From: Roseomonas elaeocarpi
GTDB taxonomy: Bacteria > Pseudomonadota > Alphaproteobacteria > Acetobacterales > Acetobacteraceae
Direction: 5' to 3'
Assembly (NCBI RefSeq): GCF_042433915.1
Contig: NZ_JBHLUN010000002.1
Location: 310,001 to 374,000 of the forward strand
Length of the DNA: 64,000 bases
The position numbers were made by a program, and so were the translations under genes. The notes below the pieces were generated by a model. It was given only the letters and a program-made list of their open reading frames with translations. It was not told the origin of the DNA and did not search any database. Every line of letters starts with the position of its first letter. The stretch's first letter is position 1. This document shows, in pieces, positions 8,978 to 17,642 of the stretch.

Positions 8978-9996
8978 AGCTCTCGCCTGGAAAGCTGTGG
9001 GGAATGCGTCGGCTCGCCGACGAGGCGGGGCTTTGGAAGATGGTGGCCATCGACCAGCGCACGCCGCTCTTCGGTCCCATCGCCGCCCGGCGCGGGGTGG
9101 CCGAGCCGCCCTTCGACGACGTGGCGCGCGTGAAGCAGCTGCTGGCGCGCCACCTCGCACCCGCCGCTTCGGCCGTGCTGATGGACCCGATCTACGCCTA
9201 CGGCCGCGCCATTGCCGAGGTGCCGTCGCACAAGGGCCTGGTCCTGGCCTACGAGCACTCCGTCACCGAGGACACGCCGCAGGGCCGCAAGTCCTCGCCG
9301 GTTCCGGGCTGGTCGGTGGGGCAGATCCGCCGTATCGGCGGCGACGCGGTGAAGGTGTTGGTCTGGCATCGTGCCGACGCCGCCCCCGAGATCGTGGCGC
9401 ATCAGGAAGCCTTCGTGCGCGCCGCGGGCGAGGCCTGTCGGCAGGAAGACTGCACCTTTCTGCTCGAGGTGTTGATCTATCCCCTGCCGGGCGAGAACCC
9501 CAGGGCGGTGGAGGCGCGTCGCGAGGCGCTGGTGCTCGACAGTATCCGTCGCTTCGCCGATCCGTCCTTCGGCGTCGACATCTTCAAGCTGGAGCCACCC
9601 GGCGCGGTGCACGACGTGCCTGATCCGGATGGGCCCGATGCCGCGGGGCTGCAGGCCGCCTACGACCGCATGGCCGCGATGCTGCAAAGGCCCTGGGTAA
9701 TGCTGTCGGCCGGCGCCGGCATGGATGATTTCGAACGGTCCTTGCGCTATGCCTTCCGGGCGGGCTCCTCCGGCTTCCTGGCCGGGCGCGCCATCTGGGC
9801 GGAGGCCTTCGGGCGGTTTCCCGACTACGCTGCGATGGAAGCCGCTCTGGCCTCCGGCAGCCGCGCAAACCTTGAACGGCTGAATGCGCTGGCCGATCGC
9901 CACGGCACGCCGTGGCACCGTCACCCCACCTTCGGCGGCACGCCAGAGGTCGATGTGGTGGAGGGCGATTTCCCGCAGAACTACCTGGCAGCCTGA
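8974..9996 (+). CDS. LacD/YihT-type class I aldolase
   Basis: A 340-residue aldolase of the tagatose-1,6-bisphosphate (LacD) / sulfofructose-1-phosphate (YihT) family. Family features are MVAIDQR at 23-29, SAVLMDPIYAYGRA, WSVGQIRRIGGDAVKVLV, LLEVLIYP, and the Schiff-base lysine candidate K205 in VDIFKLEPP. The end contains VMLSAGAGMDDFERSLRYAF and SSGFLAGRAIW, which binds the phosphate. It should split a ketose 1-phosphate (or bisphosphate) into dihydroxyacetone phosphate and an aldehyde. The start overlaps the kinase stop as ATGA. With the upstream kinase and dehydrogenases it forms the core of the catabolic route. Confidence 0.88.
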   Translation: MKLSPGKLWGMRRLADEAGLWKMVAIDQRTPLFGPIAARRGVAEPPFDDVARVKQLLARHLAPAASAVLMDPIYAYGRAIAEVPSHKGLVLAYEHSVTEDTPQGRKSSPVPGWSVGQIRRIGGDAVKVLVWHRADAAPEIVAHQEAFVRAAGEACRQEDCTFLLEVLIYPLPGENPRAVEARREALVLDSIRRFADPSFGVDIFKLEPPGAVHDVPDPDGPDAAGLQAAYDRMAAMLQRPWVMLSAGAGMDDFERSLRYAFRAGSSGFLAGRAIWAEAFGRFPDYAAMEAALASGSRANLERLNALADRHGTPWHRHPTFGGTPEVDVVEGDFPQNYLAA

Positions 9997-10165
9997 GAAG
10001 CATCATGTCGCGCATCCGCCTCGTGGGGGATGCGAGGCATCCGGCGTCAGTTCCTCACCGGCCGCGCGCGTCACCTACGTGGCCGGTTCTCGGGTTGCCC
10101 CTGTCTGCCGCCCCGTCGATGCCATCCGGTTGCAGGTCTGAAGCGATGCCACGAGGAACCGTGTC

Positions 10166-11332
10166 ATGACCGATCACGCCGCCTGTTGCATCACCGATGC
10201 AGCGTTCCTGCCCATCCAGGTCACACCACGCACCACCTGGTGCTTCCTGCGAGTTCGAACGGCGGACGGGCGGGTGGGGCTGGGTGAATGTACGCTGCCT
10301 GATCAGGAGAACGAGCTACGTGCCGCTGCTGATAGCCTGATACGTGAGATCGTCGGGGAGAGCACGCTCGAGCGCGCGCGATTGACGCGGGTGCTGCCGC
10401 ACGCCCCGGGCGGGCTGGTGTCACAAACGCTGCGCAGCGGCTTGGAGCAAGCGCTTTGGGACCTCGCGGCCCAGGCCGCGGACCTGCCGCTGCACGCGCT
10501 GCTGGGAGGTGCGCTGCACCCCACGGTACCCCTCTACGCCAACATCAACCGCGGGGCGGAGCGCACGCCGGCGGGCTTCGCCGCGGCCGCCACCCAGGCC
10601 GTCGTAGCCGGGTTCCGGGCGGTAAAGCTCGCCCCCTTCGATCCATTCATCTGGGAGGACGCAGCGCATCCCGCGATGGCTGCGGCCTATGCCGAAGGGC
10701 TGGCGCGCGTTGCCGCGACGCGTGCGGCCGTGGGATCGTCGATAGACCTGATGGTGGACGCACACTGGCGCTTCTCGGCCGGTGGCGCCGCGGCGCTGCT
10801 GCGCGACCTCGAGGAGTTCCGGCTGTTCTGGCTCGAATGTCCCCTGGCGGAGGCCAACCACGCCGAGATCCGGCGACTACGCTCGATGGCCAACGCGCGT
10901 GGCGTGCGGCTGGCAGGGGCTGAAACGCTTTGCGGCTTGGCCCGCTACCGCCCGCTGGTGGAAGCGGGCTGCTACGATGTGCTGATGCCGGATATCAAGC
11001 ACTGCGGCGGTCATGCCGAGATGCAGCACATCGCGGCGCTTGCTCAGACGGCAGGTATCGAGGTCGCACCGCACAACCCCACCGGGCCGGTCTGTCACCT
11101 CCATTCCCTCCATGCCGCAGCGGTGCTTCCCAATGCCGGAAGACTGGAAGTCCAGTTCGGCGAAAGCGAGACCTTCTTCACCCTGCTGCAAGGCCACTCG
11201 CTCGCCTTCTCCAATGGCGAGGGCTCCCTGCCCCCAGCTCCCGGTTTGGGCGCCGAGTTGCGAGAACATCCCGCGCAAGCAGAACTTGGTGGTTCAAGGC
11301 CTCCGCCATGGCTGGATCGTCGTTTGGGTTGA
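10166..11332 (+). CDS. Enolase-superfamily (MR/MLE) acid-sugar enzyme
   Basis: A 388-residue intact member of the mandelate racemase/muconate lactonizing superfamily. The N-terminal capping domain includes VGLGECTLP. The barrel carries K154 (VKLAPFDP), metal ligands D198 (VDAHWR), E224 (LECPLAE) and E253 (GAETLCG), then DIKHCGGH at 276 onward and H303 in APHNPTGP. Such enzymes abstract the proton next to a carboxylate and usually dehydrate aldonates or epimerise acids. The ATG follows GAGGAA. It sits 169 nt after the aldolase gene on the same strand and may share its promoter or have its own. The exact substrate is not deducible. Confidence 0.88.
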   Translation: MTDHAACCITDAAFLPIQVTPRTTWCFLRVRTADGRVGLGECTLPDQENELRAAADSLIREIVGESTLERARLTRVLPHAPGGLVSQTLRSGLEQALWDLAAQAADLPLHALLGGALHPTVPLYANINRGAERTPAGFAAAATQAVVAGFRAVKLAPFDPFIWEDAAHPAMAAAYAEGLARVAATRAAVGSSIDLMVDAHWRFSAGGAAALLRDLEEFRLFWLECPLAEANHAEIRRLRSMANARGVRLAGAETLCGLARYRPLVEAGCYDVLMPDIKHCGGHAEMQHIAALAQTAGIEVAPHNPTGPVCHLHSLHAAAVLPNAGRLEVQFGESETFFTLLQGHSLAFSNGEGSLPPAPGLGAELREHPAQAELGGSRPPPWLDRRLG

Positions 11333-11403
11333 AGCCTGCACCTCAGCTGGCGGTGGCACCGGTGAGATGCCGCAGCAGACGATGCTGAGGCTCCCGGATC
11401 ATG

Positions 11404-12603
11404 TCAGCGAGCGTCCCGTCGCATCAGGATCCGCCTCGTGACGAGGCCGGCAAGGCACATGGCCACGATGACCGCGGCATAGGCGTCGGCCGTCACGGTG
11501 TAGCCCAGCGTCAGCACGAGATATCCCGCCAGGACCGCGGGTAGGCTGAACGCCAGGTAGCTCTGGACGTAGAACGCTGCCAGGAGCCCGGCTCGTTCGT
11601 CCGGCTTGGCAAGCGGCATGACACATCCCACCGAACCCAGGAAGCAGGCACCGAACCCCAACCCACCCAGAAGCGTTCCGCCGACCATGACCGGCACGCT
11701 GCCCCCGTGCATCCCCGCCAGAACAACGAGGATTCCAGCCACCATCGCGAAGGTGCCGATGGTGAGATTGGACATGGCGGGCTTGGTTCGCCGCGCCAGC
11801 ACGGCGGCAGCCCCTGCCAGCATCAGCACCGTAACAACCATGCCTCCGGTCATCGGTGCCCGGCTCCCCGTGGCAGCGACCACCAGGGAAGGAACGAGCG
11901 ACAGGTAAAAGCCACCGACCATCCAGCCTGCCACGTTGGTCGCGGTGATGGCCAGCAGCGACCGCCGTACCTGCTGTGGGATCAGGATCCTTGGCCGCAG
12001 GGAGCGCATGACCCCCGGTTTCCAGCCTCCCGTTTCCGGCGTCAGCCAAAGAGCACCGGCCAGCACCGCGAAGGCAAGGCCCAGGATCGCGTAGGCGAGA
12101 TGCAGAGGATGTGGTCCGTACTGCACGAGCGCAGCCGCACCGGACGCGCCGAACGCCATGCCGAGAAGCGGCGCGAGCGAATTCACGAGTTGACCCCGAC
12201 CACGGTCGATATCGACGAGCGCGGCACCGAGGGAACTCGCGGCAACGCCGGTGGCGAGGCCTTGAACGAGCCGGGCTGCGATCAGCCAACCGGCCCCATC
12301 CGCCGCGACGAAGAGACCCATCGAGGCAATCTCCATCAGGAGAGCCACGAAGATCACCGGCCTTCGCCCAAGGTGATCTGAAATGGACCCGGCGACCAGC
12401 AGGGCTTTCAGGAGCGCCAATGCGTAGACGGCGAAGATGGCCGTCGTGAGCAAGGGCGAGAGCGCGAAGGTCTCCTGATAGATCCGGTAGAGTGGTGTCG
12501 GCGCTGCCGAGGCGCCGAAGAACGCGCCCAGGACAACGGCGTGAAGGGGCAATCCCCAGTTTGAAGCAGCCGATTGCGCGGCGGAGCCAGTGCAGGAGGT
12601 CAT
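11404..12603 (-). CDS. MFS transporter
   Basis: A 399-residue major facilitator transporter with about twelve hydrophobic segments. The cytoplasmic loop after helix 2 reads AGSISDHLGRRPVIF, the family's GxxxDRxGRR motif, and helix 4-5 has ARLVQGLATGVAASSLGAAL. The layout resembles drug or small-molecule exporters. It is transcribed away from a TetR-family gene at 12699, with two inverted repeats between them, the usual arrangement for a substrate-inducible efflux pump under a local repressor. The substrate is unknown. Confidence 0.88.
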   Translation of the reverse strand: MTSCTGSAAQSAASNWGLPLHAVVLGAFFGASAAPTPLYRIYQETFALSPLLTTAIFAVYALALLKALLVAGSISDHLGRRPVIFVALLMEIASMGLFVAADGAGWLIAARLVQGLATGVAASSLGAALVDIDRGRGQLVNSLAPLLGMAFGASGAAALVQYGPHPLHLAYAILGLAFAVLAGALWLTPETGGWKPGVMRSLRPRILIPQQVRRSLLAITATNVAGWMVGGFYLSLVPSLVVAATGSRAPMTGGMVVTVLMLAGAAAVLARRTKPAMSNLTIGTFAMVAGILVVLAGMHGGSVPVMVGGTLLGGLGFGACFLGSVGCVMPLAKPDERAGLLAAFYVQSYLAFSLPAVLAGYLVLTLGYTVTADAYAAVIVAMCLAGLVTRRILMRRDAR

Positions 12604-12612
12604 GTCGGTTGC

Positions 12613-12635
12613 CTAAAGCTTATCCTTTGCTTTAG
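12613..12635. promoter_or_regulatory. Inverted repeat, candidate TetR operator 1
   Basis: CTAAAGC at 12613-12619 and GCTTTAG at 12629-12635 form perfect 7-bp arms around a 9-bp spacer. The repeat lies 10 nt upstream of the MFS start codon, in a position to block its transcription or translation. Confidence 0.5.
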
Positions 12636-12655
12636 TTCCGTAGCAGCGGCAAAAC

Positions 12656-12680
12656 ACAAAAGCAAATACTTTGCGTTTGT
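12656..12680. promoter_or_regulatory. 25-bp imperfect palindrome, candidate TetR operator 2
   Basis: The sequence has outer arms ACAAA and TTTGT and inner arms GCAAA and TTTGC, with only one arm mismatch on each side and a 3-base centre. It lies midway between the divergent MFS and TetR genes. Length and symmetry fit a TetR-dimer site controlling both genes. Confidence 0.6.
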
Positions 12681-12698
12681 TCGAACGGAGTTGAGGAA

Positions 12699-13256
12699 AT
12701 GGTTCGGAGGCAAGGTCCGCGCCCTGGTGGCCGGAGCGCACGGGTTCAGGCATCGGTTCACACTGCGACACGTGACCTTCTGGGCCAGTTCGACCGCGCA
12801 GAGATCACTGTGCCAATGATCGCGAGCAAGGCCGGGGTGACGCCCTCGACGATTTACCGCCGCTGGGGTGATCTCGGGGACCTCCTGGCCGATGTCGCGG
12901 TCGAGCACCTGCGCCCCGACACCGAACCTGCAGATACGGGCGAAGCTCAAAGGGACCTCCTGGCCTGGGCTGAACAATATGCGGACGAGATGTCGTCTGC
13001 TCCTGGTCAGGAGATGCTCCGCGACGTGCTGGCAGCATCCGGTTCAACCGGCGCGCAGCAGTGTTGCACCTTTACCCGCGACCAGATCACGCTCATCGCC
13101 AGGCGGGCTGCATCGAGGGGCGAGGCGTTTCCCGATCCGGAGGCCGTGATCGACGGAGTGGTGTCTCCAATCCTGTTCCGGATCCTGTTTGCAGAATCGC
13201 TGGACCCCGAGCGGATCCAAGAACTTGTCAGCCGCATCATGAAAGATCATCGGTGA
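12699..13256 (+). CDS. TetR/AcrR-family transcriptional regulator
   Basis: A 185-residue regulator. The N-terminal helix-turn-helix reads ITVPMIASKAGVTPSTIYRR followed by WGDLGDLLADV, typical of TetR proteins; the C-terminal half is a ligand-binding helical domain with two adjacent cysteines (QQCCTFTRDQ). It is divergent from the MFS gene and probably represses it until the pump substrate binds. An AT-rich spacer with two inverted repeats separates the two genes. Confidence 0.88.
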   Translation: MVRRQGPRPGGRSARVQASVHTATRDLLGQFDRAEITVPMIASKAGVTPSTIYRRWGDLGDLLADVAVEHLRPDTEPADTGEAQRDLLAWAEQYADEMSSAPGQEMLRDVLAASGSTGAQQCCTFTRDQITLIARRAASRGEAFPDPEAVIDGVVSPILFRILFAESLDPERIQELVSRIMKDHR

Positions 13257-13711
13257 TCTGATTGCCGGGTGACGCCAGGTACTGCCTGCAGGAGCTCGTT
13301 TCCTCCGCAACGGGTGCCGGGGGTTTACTCACCCGAAAACGTGGAGGTCTGGCGCAGCGAGGAGATGGCATACACTCTGACCGAGGTGGCGATGCCTTGA
13401 TCCACGAAGCCAGCCCTCAACGATTCCTTCGGAACATCTGAGTTTGGCCGCAAGCGGCGTGTCTGCTTTGCAGATTCGGCAGCCTCAGCGAAGGGCAGCA
13501 AAGGTATCTGCAACATCGCCGGCGGGATTACCGAAGGTGTCAGCACGCGACCGGGCTTAGACCCTATAGTGCCTACGACGTATCGCATCCGACCTTCCGG
13601 CCTCCCGCCCGGAACGAGGCAGCCGAGTCATTTAACGGCGTCGCACATTACGGAATGGCGCTGGTTCAGCACCCGGACCAAGATCATCCGGCGGCAGGCA
13701 CCAGCCCCGGC
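13257..13711. other. Intergenic region without a convincing gene
   Basis: This 455-nt stretch separates the TetR gene from the convergent HxlR gene. One short plus-strand frame near 13336 reads ENVEVWRSEEMAYTLTEVAM before a stop, which could be a fragment of a SnoaL/NTF2-like protein, but it is too short to call. I see no clear terminator. Confidence 0.4.
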
Positions 13712-14077
13712 TCAGGCTGCGTCGCGCACCTGCGCATCAGACTGCACCGTGCCGTGCAGGTCGCCCCAGGCCTTGAGCGCGTTCAGCACGGGCGCCAACG
13801 TGCGACCGCGCTCGGTGAGGCTGTACTCGACCTTCGGCGGCACCTCGGCATAGACCTGCCGTGCCACGAGGCCGTCCGCTTCCAGTTCACGCAACTGGTT
13901 GGTCAGCATGCGTTGCGTGACGCTCGGGAGGAGACGGCGGATCGCGTTGAAGCGCAGCGTGCCGCCCAGCAGGTGCCACAGGATCACCCCTTTCCACTTG
14001 CCGTCGATGAACTGCAGCGTCGCTTCCACGGCGCAACCGGGCGAGCAATCGAGGCGGTCATGGCGCGTGCGGGGCAA
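13712..14077 (-). CDS. HxlR-family transcriptional regulator
   Basis: A 121-residue winged-helix regulator: CSPGCAVEATLQFIDGKWKG at the N-terminus, then RFNAIRRLLPSVTQRMLTNQ and the wing region VEYSLTERGRTLAPVL. Cysteines at about 11 and 15 are in the place where HxlR proteins carry redox- or aldehyde-sensing cysteines. It is divergent from the quinone-oxidoreductase-like gene at 14175, a common pairing in which the regulator responds to electrophiles and represses the reductase. The 97-nt spacer between them must hold both promoters. Confidence 0.9.
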   Translation of the reverse strand: MPRTRHDRLDCSPGCAVEATLQFIDGKWKGVILWHLLGGTLRFNAIRRLLPSVTQRMLTNQLRELEADGLVARQVYAEVPPKVEYSLTERGRTLAPVLNALKAWGDLHGTVQSDAQVRDAA

Positions 14078-14174
14078 GGCAGTATCCCTTTAGACACTAT
14101 GTGTGATGAATGTGCGTTCTTGCGACAACTGACGATAGGCAGCATCTCGGCAGCCGACAATGCGGAGGTTCCCC

Positions 14175-15191
14175 ATGCGTGCCATCGGCTATCAGACCTC
14201 GCTCCCGATCAGCGACCCGGCCTCGCTTTCCGACATCGAGCTTCCCCGGCCGGAAGCCGCAGGCCGCGACCTCCTCGTCCGGGTCGAGGCTGTGTCCGTG
14301 AACCCCGTGGACACCAAGGTCCGCATGCGCGCGCAGCCTGAGGCCGGGCAGTGGAAGGTGCTCGGCTGGGACGCGGTAGGCACGGTGGAGGAAGTCGGGC
14401 CGGAGGTGACTCGGTTCCGGACGGGTGACCAGGTTTTCTACGCCGGCGCCCTCGGCCGCCCCGGCACCAATGCCGAGTTCCACCTGGTGGACGAGCGGAT
14501 CGTCGGCCATAAGCCGGCCACGCTGTCGGTGGCTGAGGCCGCGGCCCTACCGCTGACCGCCATCACCGCCTGGGAGGCCCTGTTCGACCGGCTCGACGTA
14601 CGCAAGCCCGTGCCGGGAACGGCTGAAAGCATCCTGATCGTGGGCGGCGCCGGCGGCGTCGGTTCCATCGCGACGCAGCTGGCCCGCCAGCTCACCACGC
14701 TGGAGGTGATCACCACGGCTTCGCGCCCCGAAACGGCGGAATGGAGCCGCAGCCTCGGTGCCCATCACGTCCTGGACCACTCAAAGCCGCTGTCCGCGGA
14801 GCTGGCGCGGCTGGAGCTGGATCAGCCATCCTTCGTGTTCTCCACCACCAACACGGATGATCACCTCGCGGAGATTGCGAAGCTGATCGCTCCCCAGGGC
14901 CGCTTCGCGCTGATCGACGACCCGACCTCGCTGGACGTCCTGCCCTTCAAGCAGAAGAGCGTTTCCACCCACTGGGAGTTCATGTTCACCCGCTCCATGT
15001 TCGGCACCGCCGACATCGGTGCGCAGGGAGATCTGCTGGAGGAGGTGTCGCGGCTGGTGGACGCCGGCACGCTGCGCAGCACGGCTGCCGAGCGCTTCGG
15101 CATCATCAACGCCGCCAACCTCCGCCGCGCCCATGCCTTGATCGAGAGCGGGCGGGCAAAGGGCAAGATCGTGCTCGAGGGTTGGGGCTGA
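14175..15191 (+). CDS. Zinc-type alcohol dehydrogenase-like / quinone oxidoreductase
   Basis: A 338-residue medium-chain reductase without zinc-binding cysteine clusters, as in the quinone oxidoreductase branch. It has SVNPVDTKVR at the N-terminus, GWDAVGTVEEVG, the nucleotide-binding motif LIVGGAGGVGSIATQLARQL, and the C-terminal region SVSTHWEFMFTRSMF. It probably uses NADPH to reduce quinones or reactive enones in the cytoplasm. The start at 14175 follows GGAGG with a 6-nt gap; an upstream in-frame ATG at 14160 lacks one. Regulation by the divergent HxlR protein is likely. Confidence 0.9.
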   Translation: MRAIGYQTSLPISDPASLSDIELPRPEAAGRDLLVRVEAVSVNPVDTKVRMRAQPEAGQWKVLGWDAVGTVEEVGPEVTRFRTGDQVFYAGALGRPGTNAEFHLVDERIVGHKPATLSVAEAAALPLTAITAWEALFDRLDVRKPVPGTAESILIVGGAGGVGSIATQLARQLTTLEVITTASRPETAEWSRSLGAHHVLDHSKPLSAELARLELDQPSFVFSTTNTDDHLAEIAKLIAPQGRFALIDDPTSLDVLPFKQKSVSTHWEFMFTRSMFGTADIGAQGDLLEEVSRLVDAGTLRSTAAERFGIINAANLRRAHALIESGRAKGKIVLEGWG

Positions 15192-15410
15192 GGCGACGGG
15201 GCAGCCCAGGCAAGGCCACCCAATCCTCGAATGGTGAGGGCCAAGGCTCTGTTTCTGGTCCCAGCCAGAACCGCGGGCCTGTGCCGCGACGGCCCGAAGC
15301 CGTGCCGTCGATTGGGACCGGACAGGCGCTGCTGCTCGACGCCGAGAATGGCACCCGGCGGCGTTGGGGTGATCCCCGGCGCCGGCAGCCGCCGTCGGCA
15401 CCGCCGCAAG

Positions 15411-15788
15411 TACGCCCAGGGTCATCTGGGCGAGGATACCAGCTTCTTCTTCCGCGGACCGGATGCGAAGCTGAATCTCCGTGCCCACAACCTTACCCTG
15501 TTCGTGCAGATGGGCGAGGGATTGGATGAGGAAACCTGGCAGCATCATCGCCAACAGGGCGACTACTCGCGCTGGCTGCGGGACTGCGTGAAGGACGAGG
15601 AACTCGCCGCCGAGGTCGAGGCGGTGGAACGGAGCGACGCACCCTTTACCGAGGCCCGCGCCGCCATGGGTGACATCATCCAGCGCCGCTACACTGTAGG
15701 CCGCAATTCACGGAAGAACGACCTGTTCTGGTCGGACGCGAGTGCCACGTTCCAGTCCCTCCGCCGGCCGGACCTATCCGCAACGTGA
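15411..15788 (+). pseudogene. Orphan C-terminal tail of a HAD-hydrolase-like protein
   Basis: The frame encodes FFFRGPDAKLNLRAHNLTLF, then EGLDEETWQHH, GDYSRWLRDCVKDEELAAEV and a final RRYT segment. I recall this kind of tail from the C-terminus of some proteobacterial HAD-type hydrolases; this is from memory and not verified. Upstream the frame stays open to an ATG at 15231, but residues before 15411 are arginine/proline-rich and unlike any domain, so the catalytic part seems to be missing. The end after RRYT is also atypical. The rest of 15192-15861 shows no other gene. Confidence 0.4.
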
Positions 15789-15861
15789 GATGCACGACCC
15801 GGGGCGCTGGTCGTTCACTTACCGTGGTTTTGCGGCCAGCCTTCACTGCCAGGAGATACCC

Positions 15862-17640
15862 ATGTCCATAAATGTCAGCGAATTCGTCTGGCAACGCTTG
15901 CAGGAATGGGGGCTGAACCGCGTCTACGGCTACCCCGGTGACGGTGTCGGCGGCCTGGACGTTGCGTTGGAGAAGGCGCAGCCCGGCATGGAGTACGTCC
16001 AGGTCCGGCACGAGGAGATGGCGGCCTTCATGGCCTCGGCCCACGCCAAATTCACCGGCGGTGTCGGCCTCTGCTACGCCACCTCGGGTCCCGGCGCGAT
16101 CCATCTGCTCAACGGCCTGTATGACGCGAAGATGGACAACCAGCCGGTGGTCGCCATCGTCGGGCAGCAGGCCCGCAGCGCGCTTGGCGCGCACTACCAG
16201 CAGGAAGTGGACTTGGTCACGCTGTTCAAGGACGTGGCCAGCGACTACGTGGCCATCGGCACGGTGCCGAGCCAGGTGCGGCACATGGTGGACCGGGCGG
16301 TTCGCATCGCGCAGAACAAGCGCAGCGTCACCTGCATCATCCTGCCCAACGACCTGCAGCTGATGAAGTACGAGGACCCGCCGATGGCGCATGGCGCCAC
16401 CCACACGGGCGTCGGCTTCCCGGCCGAAAGCAAGGTGCCGGAGAGCTCCGGCCTTCAGGCTGCCGCCAAGATCCTCAACGAGGGCAAGAAGGTTGCCATG
16501 CTGGTCGGCGCCGGCTGCCTGAACGCGACGGACGAGGTGATCGCGGTGGCCGACAAGCTTGGCGCCGGCATCGCCAAGGCGCTGCTGGGCAAGGCCGCGG
16601 TGCCGGACGACCTGCCCTTCGTCACCGGCGGCCTCGGCCTGCTCGGCACCAAGCCGTCCTGGGACATGATGCAGGACTGCGACACCCTGCTGATGGTCGG
16701 CTCCTCCTTCCCCTACAGCGAGTTCCTGCCCAAGCCCGGCAGCGCCCGCGGCGTGCAGATTGACATCAAGGGCGACAAGCTCAGCTTGCGCTACCCGATG
16801 GAGCTGAACCTGGTCGGCGACAGCGCCCAGACCCTCAGAGCCCTGCTGCCGCTGCTGGATCAGAAGACCGACACGGCGTGGCGCGACACCATCAAGTCCA
16901 ACCTCGAGGATTGGTGGAAGGTCCTCGAATCCCGCGCCATGAACTCGGCCGACCCGATCAACCCGCAGCGCGTGTTCTGGGAACTCTCTCCGCGCCTGCC
17001 GGAGAACTGCATTGTCACCGCCGACAGCGGCTCGGTCGCCAACTGGTACGGGCGGGACCTGAAGTTCCGCCGGGGCATGAAGGGCTCACTGTCCGGCTCG
17101 CTCGCCTCGCTGGGCGCCGCAACGCCCTACGCCATCGGCGCCAAGATGGCGTTTCCGGAACGCGTGGTGATCGGCACCATCGGCGACGGCGCCATGCAGA
17201 TGAACGGTCTGAACGAGATGATCACCATCTCGAAGTACTGGAAGCAGTGGTCCAACCCGAAGCTCATCATGATGGTGCTGAACAACCGCGACCTGAACCA
17301 GGTGACCTGGGAGGAGCGGGTGCAACTCGGGGCCGGCAAGACGGAAAGCACGCAGTCCATCCCCGACTTCCCCTACAGCAAGTACGCCGAGCTGCTGGGC
17401 CTGAAGGGCATCTTCTGCAACGACCCCGAGAAGGTGGGCGCCGCCTGGGACGAGGCGCTGGCAGCCGACCGTCCGGTGATCTTGGAGTTCTTTACCGACC
17501 CGAACGTGCCTCCGCTGCCGCCACACATCTCGGTCAAGGACGCGATGCACTTCATGACCATGATCCCGTCCGAGCCCGAGTTGGGCAGCGTGCTGAAGAA
17601 TTCCGCCAAGGAGCTGATCTCGACCATCATGCCGGGCTGA
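15862..17640 (+). CDS. Thiamine-diphosphate enzyme, pyruvate oxidase/acetolactate synthase type
   Basis: A 592-residue ThDP enzyme with the three classic domains. The N-terminal domain has YGYPGDGVGGLDVAL, catalytic glutamate E51 in VRHEEMAAFMA, and ATSGPGAIHLLNGLYDAK. The C-terminal domain has the ThDP motif GDGAMQMNGLNEM ending in MMVLNNRD. It resembles pyruvate oxidase (PoxB) and related 2-oxo-acid decarboxylases more than biosynthetic acetolactate synthase. The start at 15862 follows AGGAG. As first gene of an operon with a dehydratase and a sugar-type dehydrogenase, it may decarboxylate a 2-oxo acid made by them; simple pyruvate oxidation is the alternative. Confidence 0.9.
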   Translation: MSINVSEFVWQRLQEWGLNRVYGYPGDGVGGLDVALEKAQPGMEYVQVRHEEMAAFMASAHAKFTGGVGLCYATSGPGAIHLLNGLYDAKMDNQPVVAIVGQQARSALGAHYQQEVDLVTLFKDVASDYVAIGTVPSQVRHMVDRAVRIAQNKRSVTCIILPNDLQLMKYEDPPMAHGATHTGVGFPAESKVPESSGLQAAAKILNEGKKVAMLVGAGCLNATDEVIAVADKLGAGIAKALLGKAAVPDDLPFVTGGLGLLGTKPSWDMMQDCDTLLMVGSSFPYSEFLPKPGSARGVQIDIKGDKLSLRYPMELNLVGDSAQTLRALLPLLDQKTDTAWRDTIKSNLEDWWKVLESRAMNSADPINPQRVFWELSPRLPENCIVTADSGSVANWYGRDLKFRRGMKGSLSGSLASLGAATPYAIGAKMAFPERVVIGTIGDGAMQMNGLNEMITISKYWKQWSNPKLIMMVLNNRDLNQVTWEERVQLGAGKTESTQSIPDFPYSKYAELLGLKGIFCNDPEKVGAAWDEALAADRPVILEFFTDPNVPPLPPHISVKDAMHFMTMIPSEPELGSVLKNSAKELISTIMPG

Positions 17641-17642
17641 TC

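Noticed and set aside
2256..9996. Assignment of the locus as a true sulfoquinovose pathway
   Set aside because: Kinase and aldolase resemble YihV/YihT, but no sulfoquinovosidase, isomerase, sulfolactaldehyde reductase or sulfonate exporter gene is present, so the substrate is left open.
10011..10034. CGCATCC/GGATGCG dyad after the aldolase gene as a terminator
   Set aside because: The 7-bp stem has a long loop and no T-run, and the next gene follows on the same strand; too weak to call.
13336..13401. Possible SnoaL-like coding fragment ENVEVWRSEEMAYTLTEV
   Set aside because: Only about 20 residues with no extension in any frame; not enough to support a gene or pseudogene.
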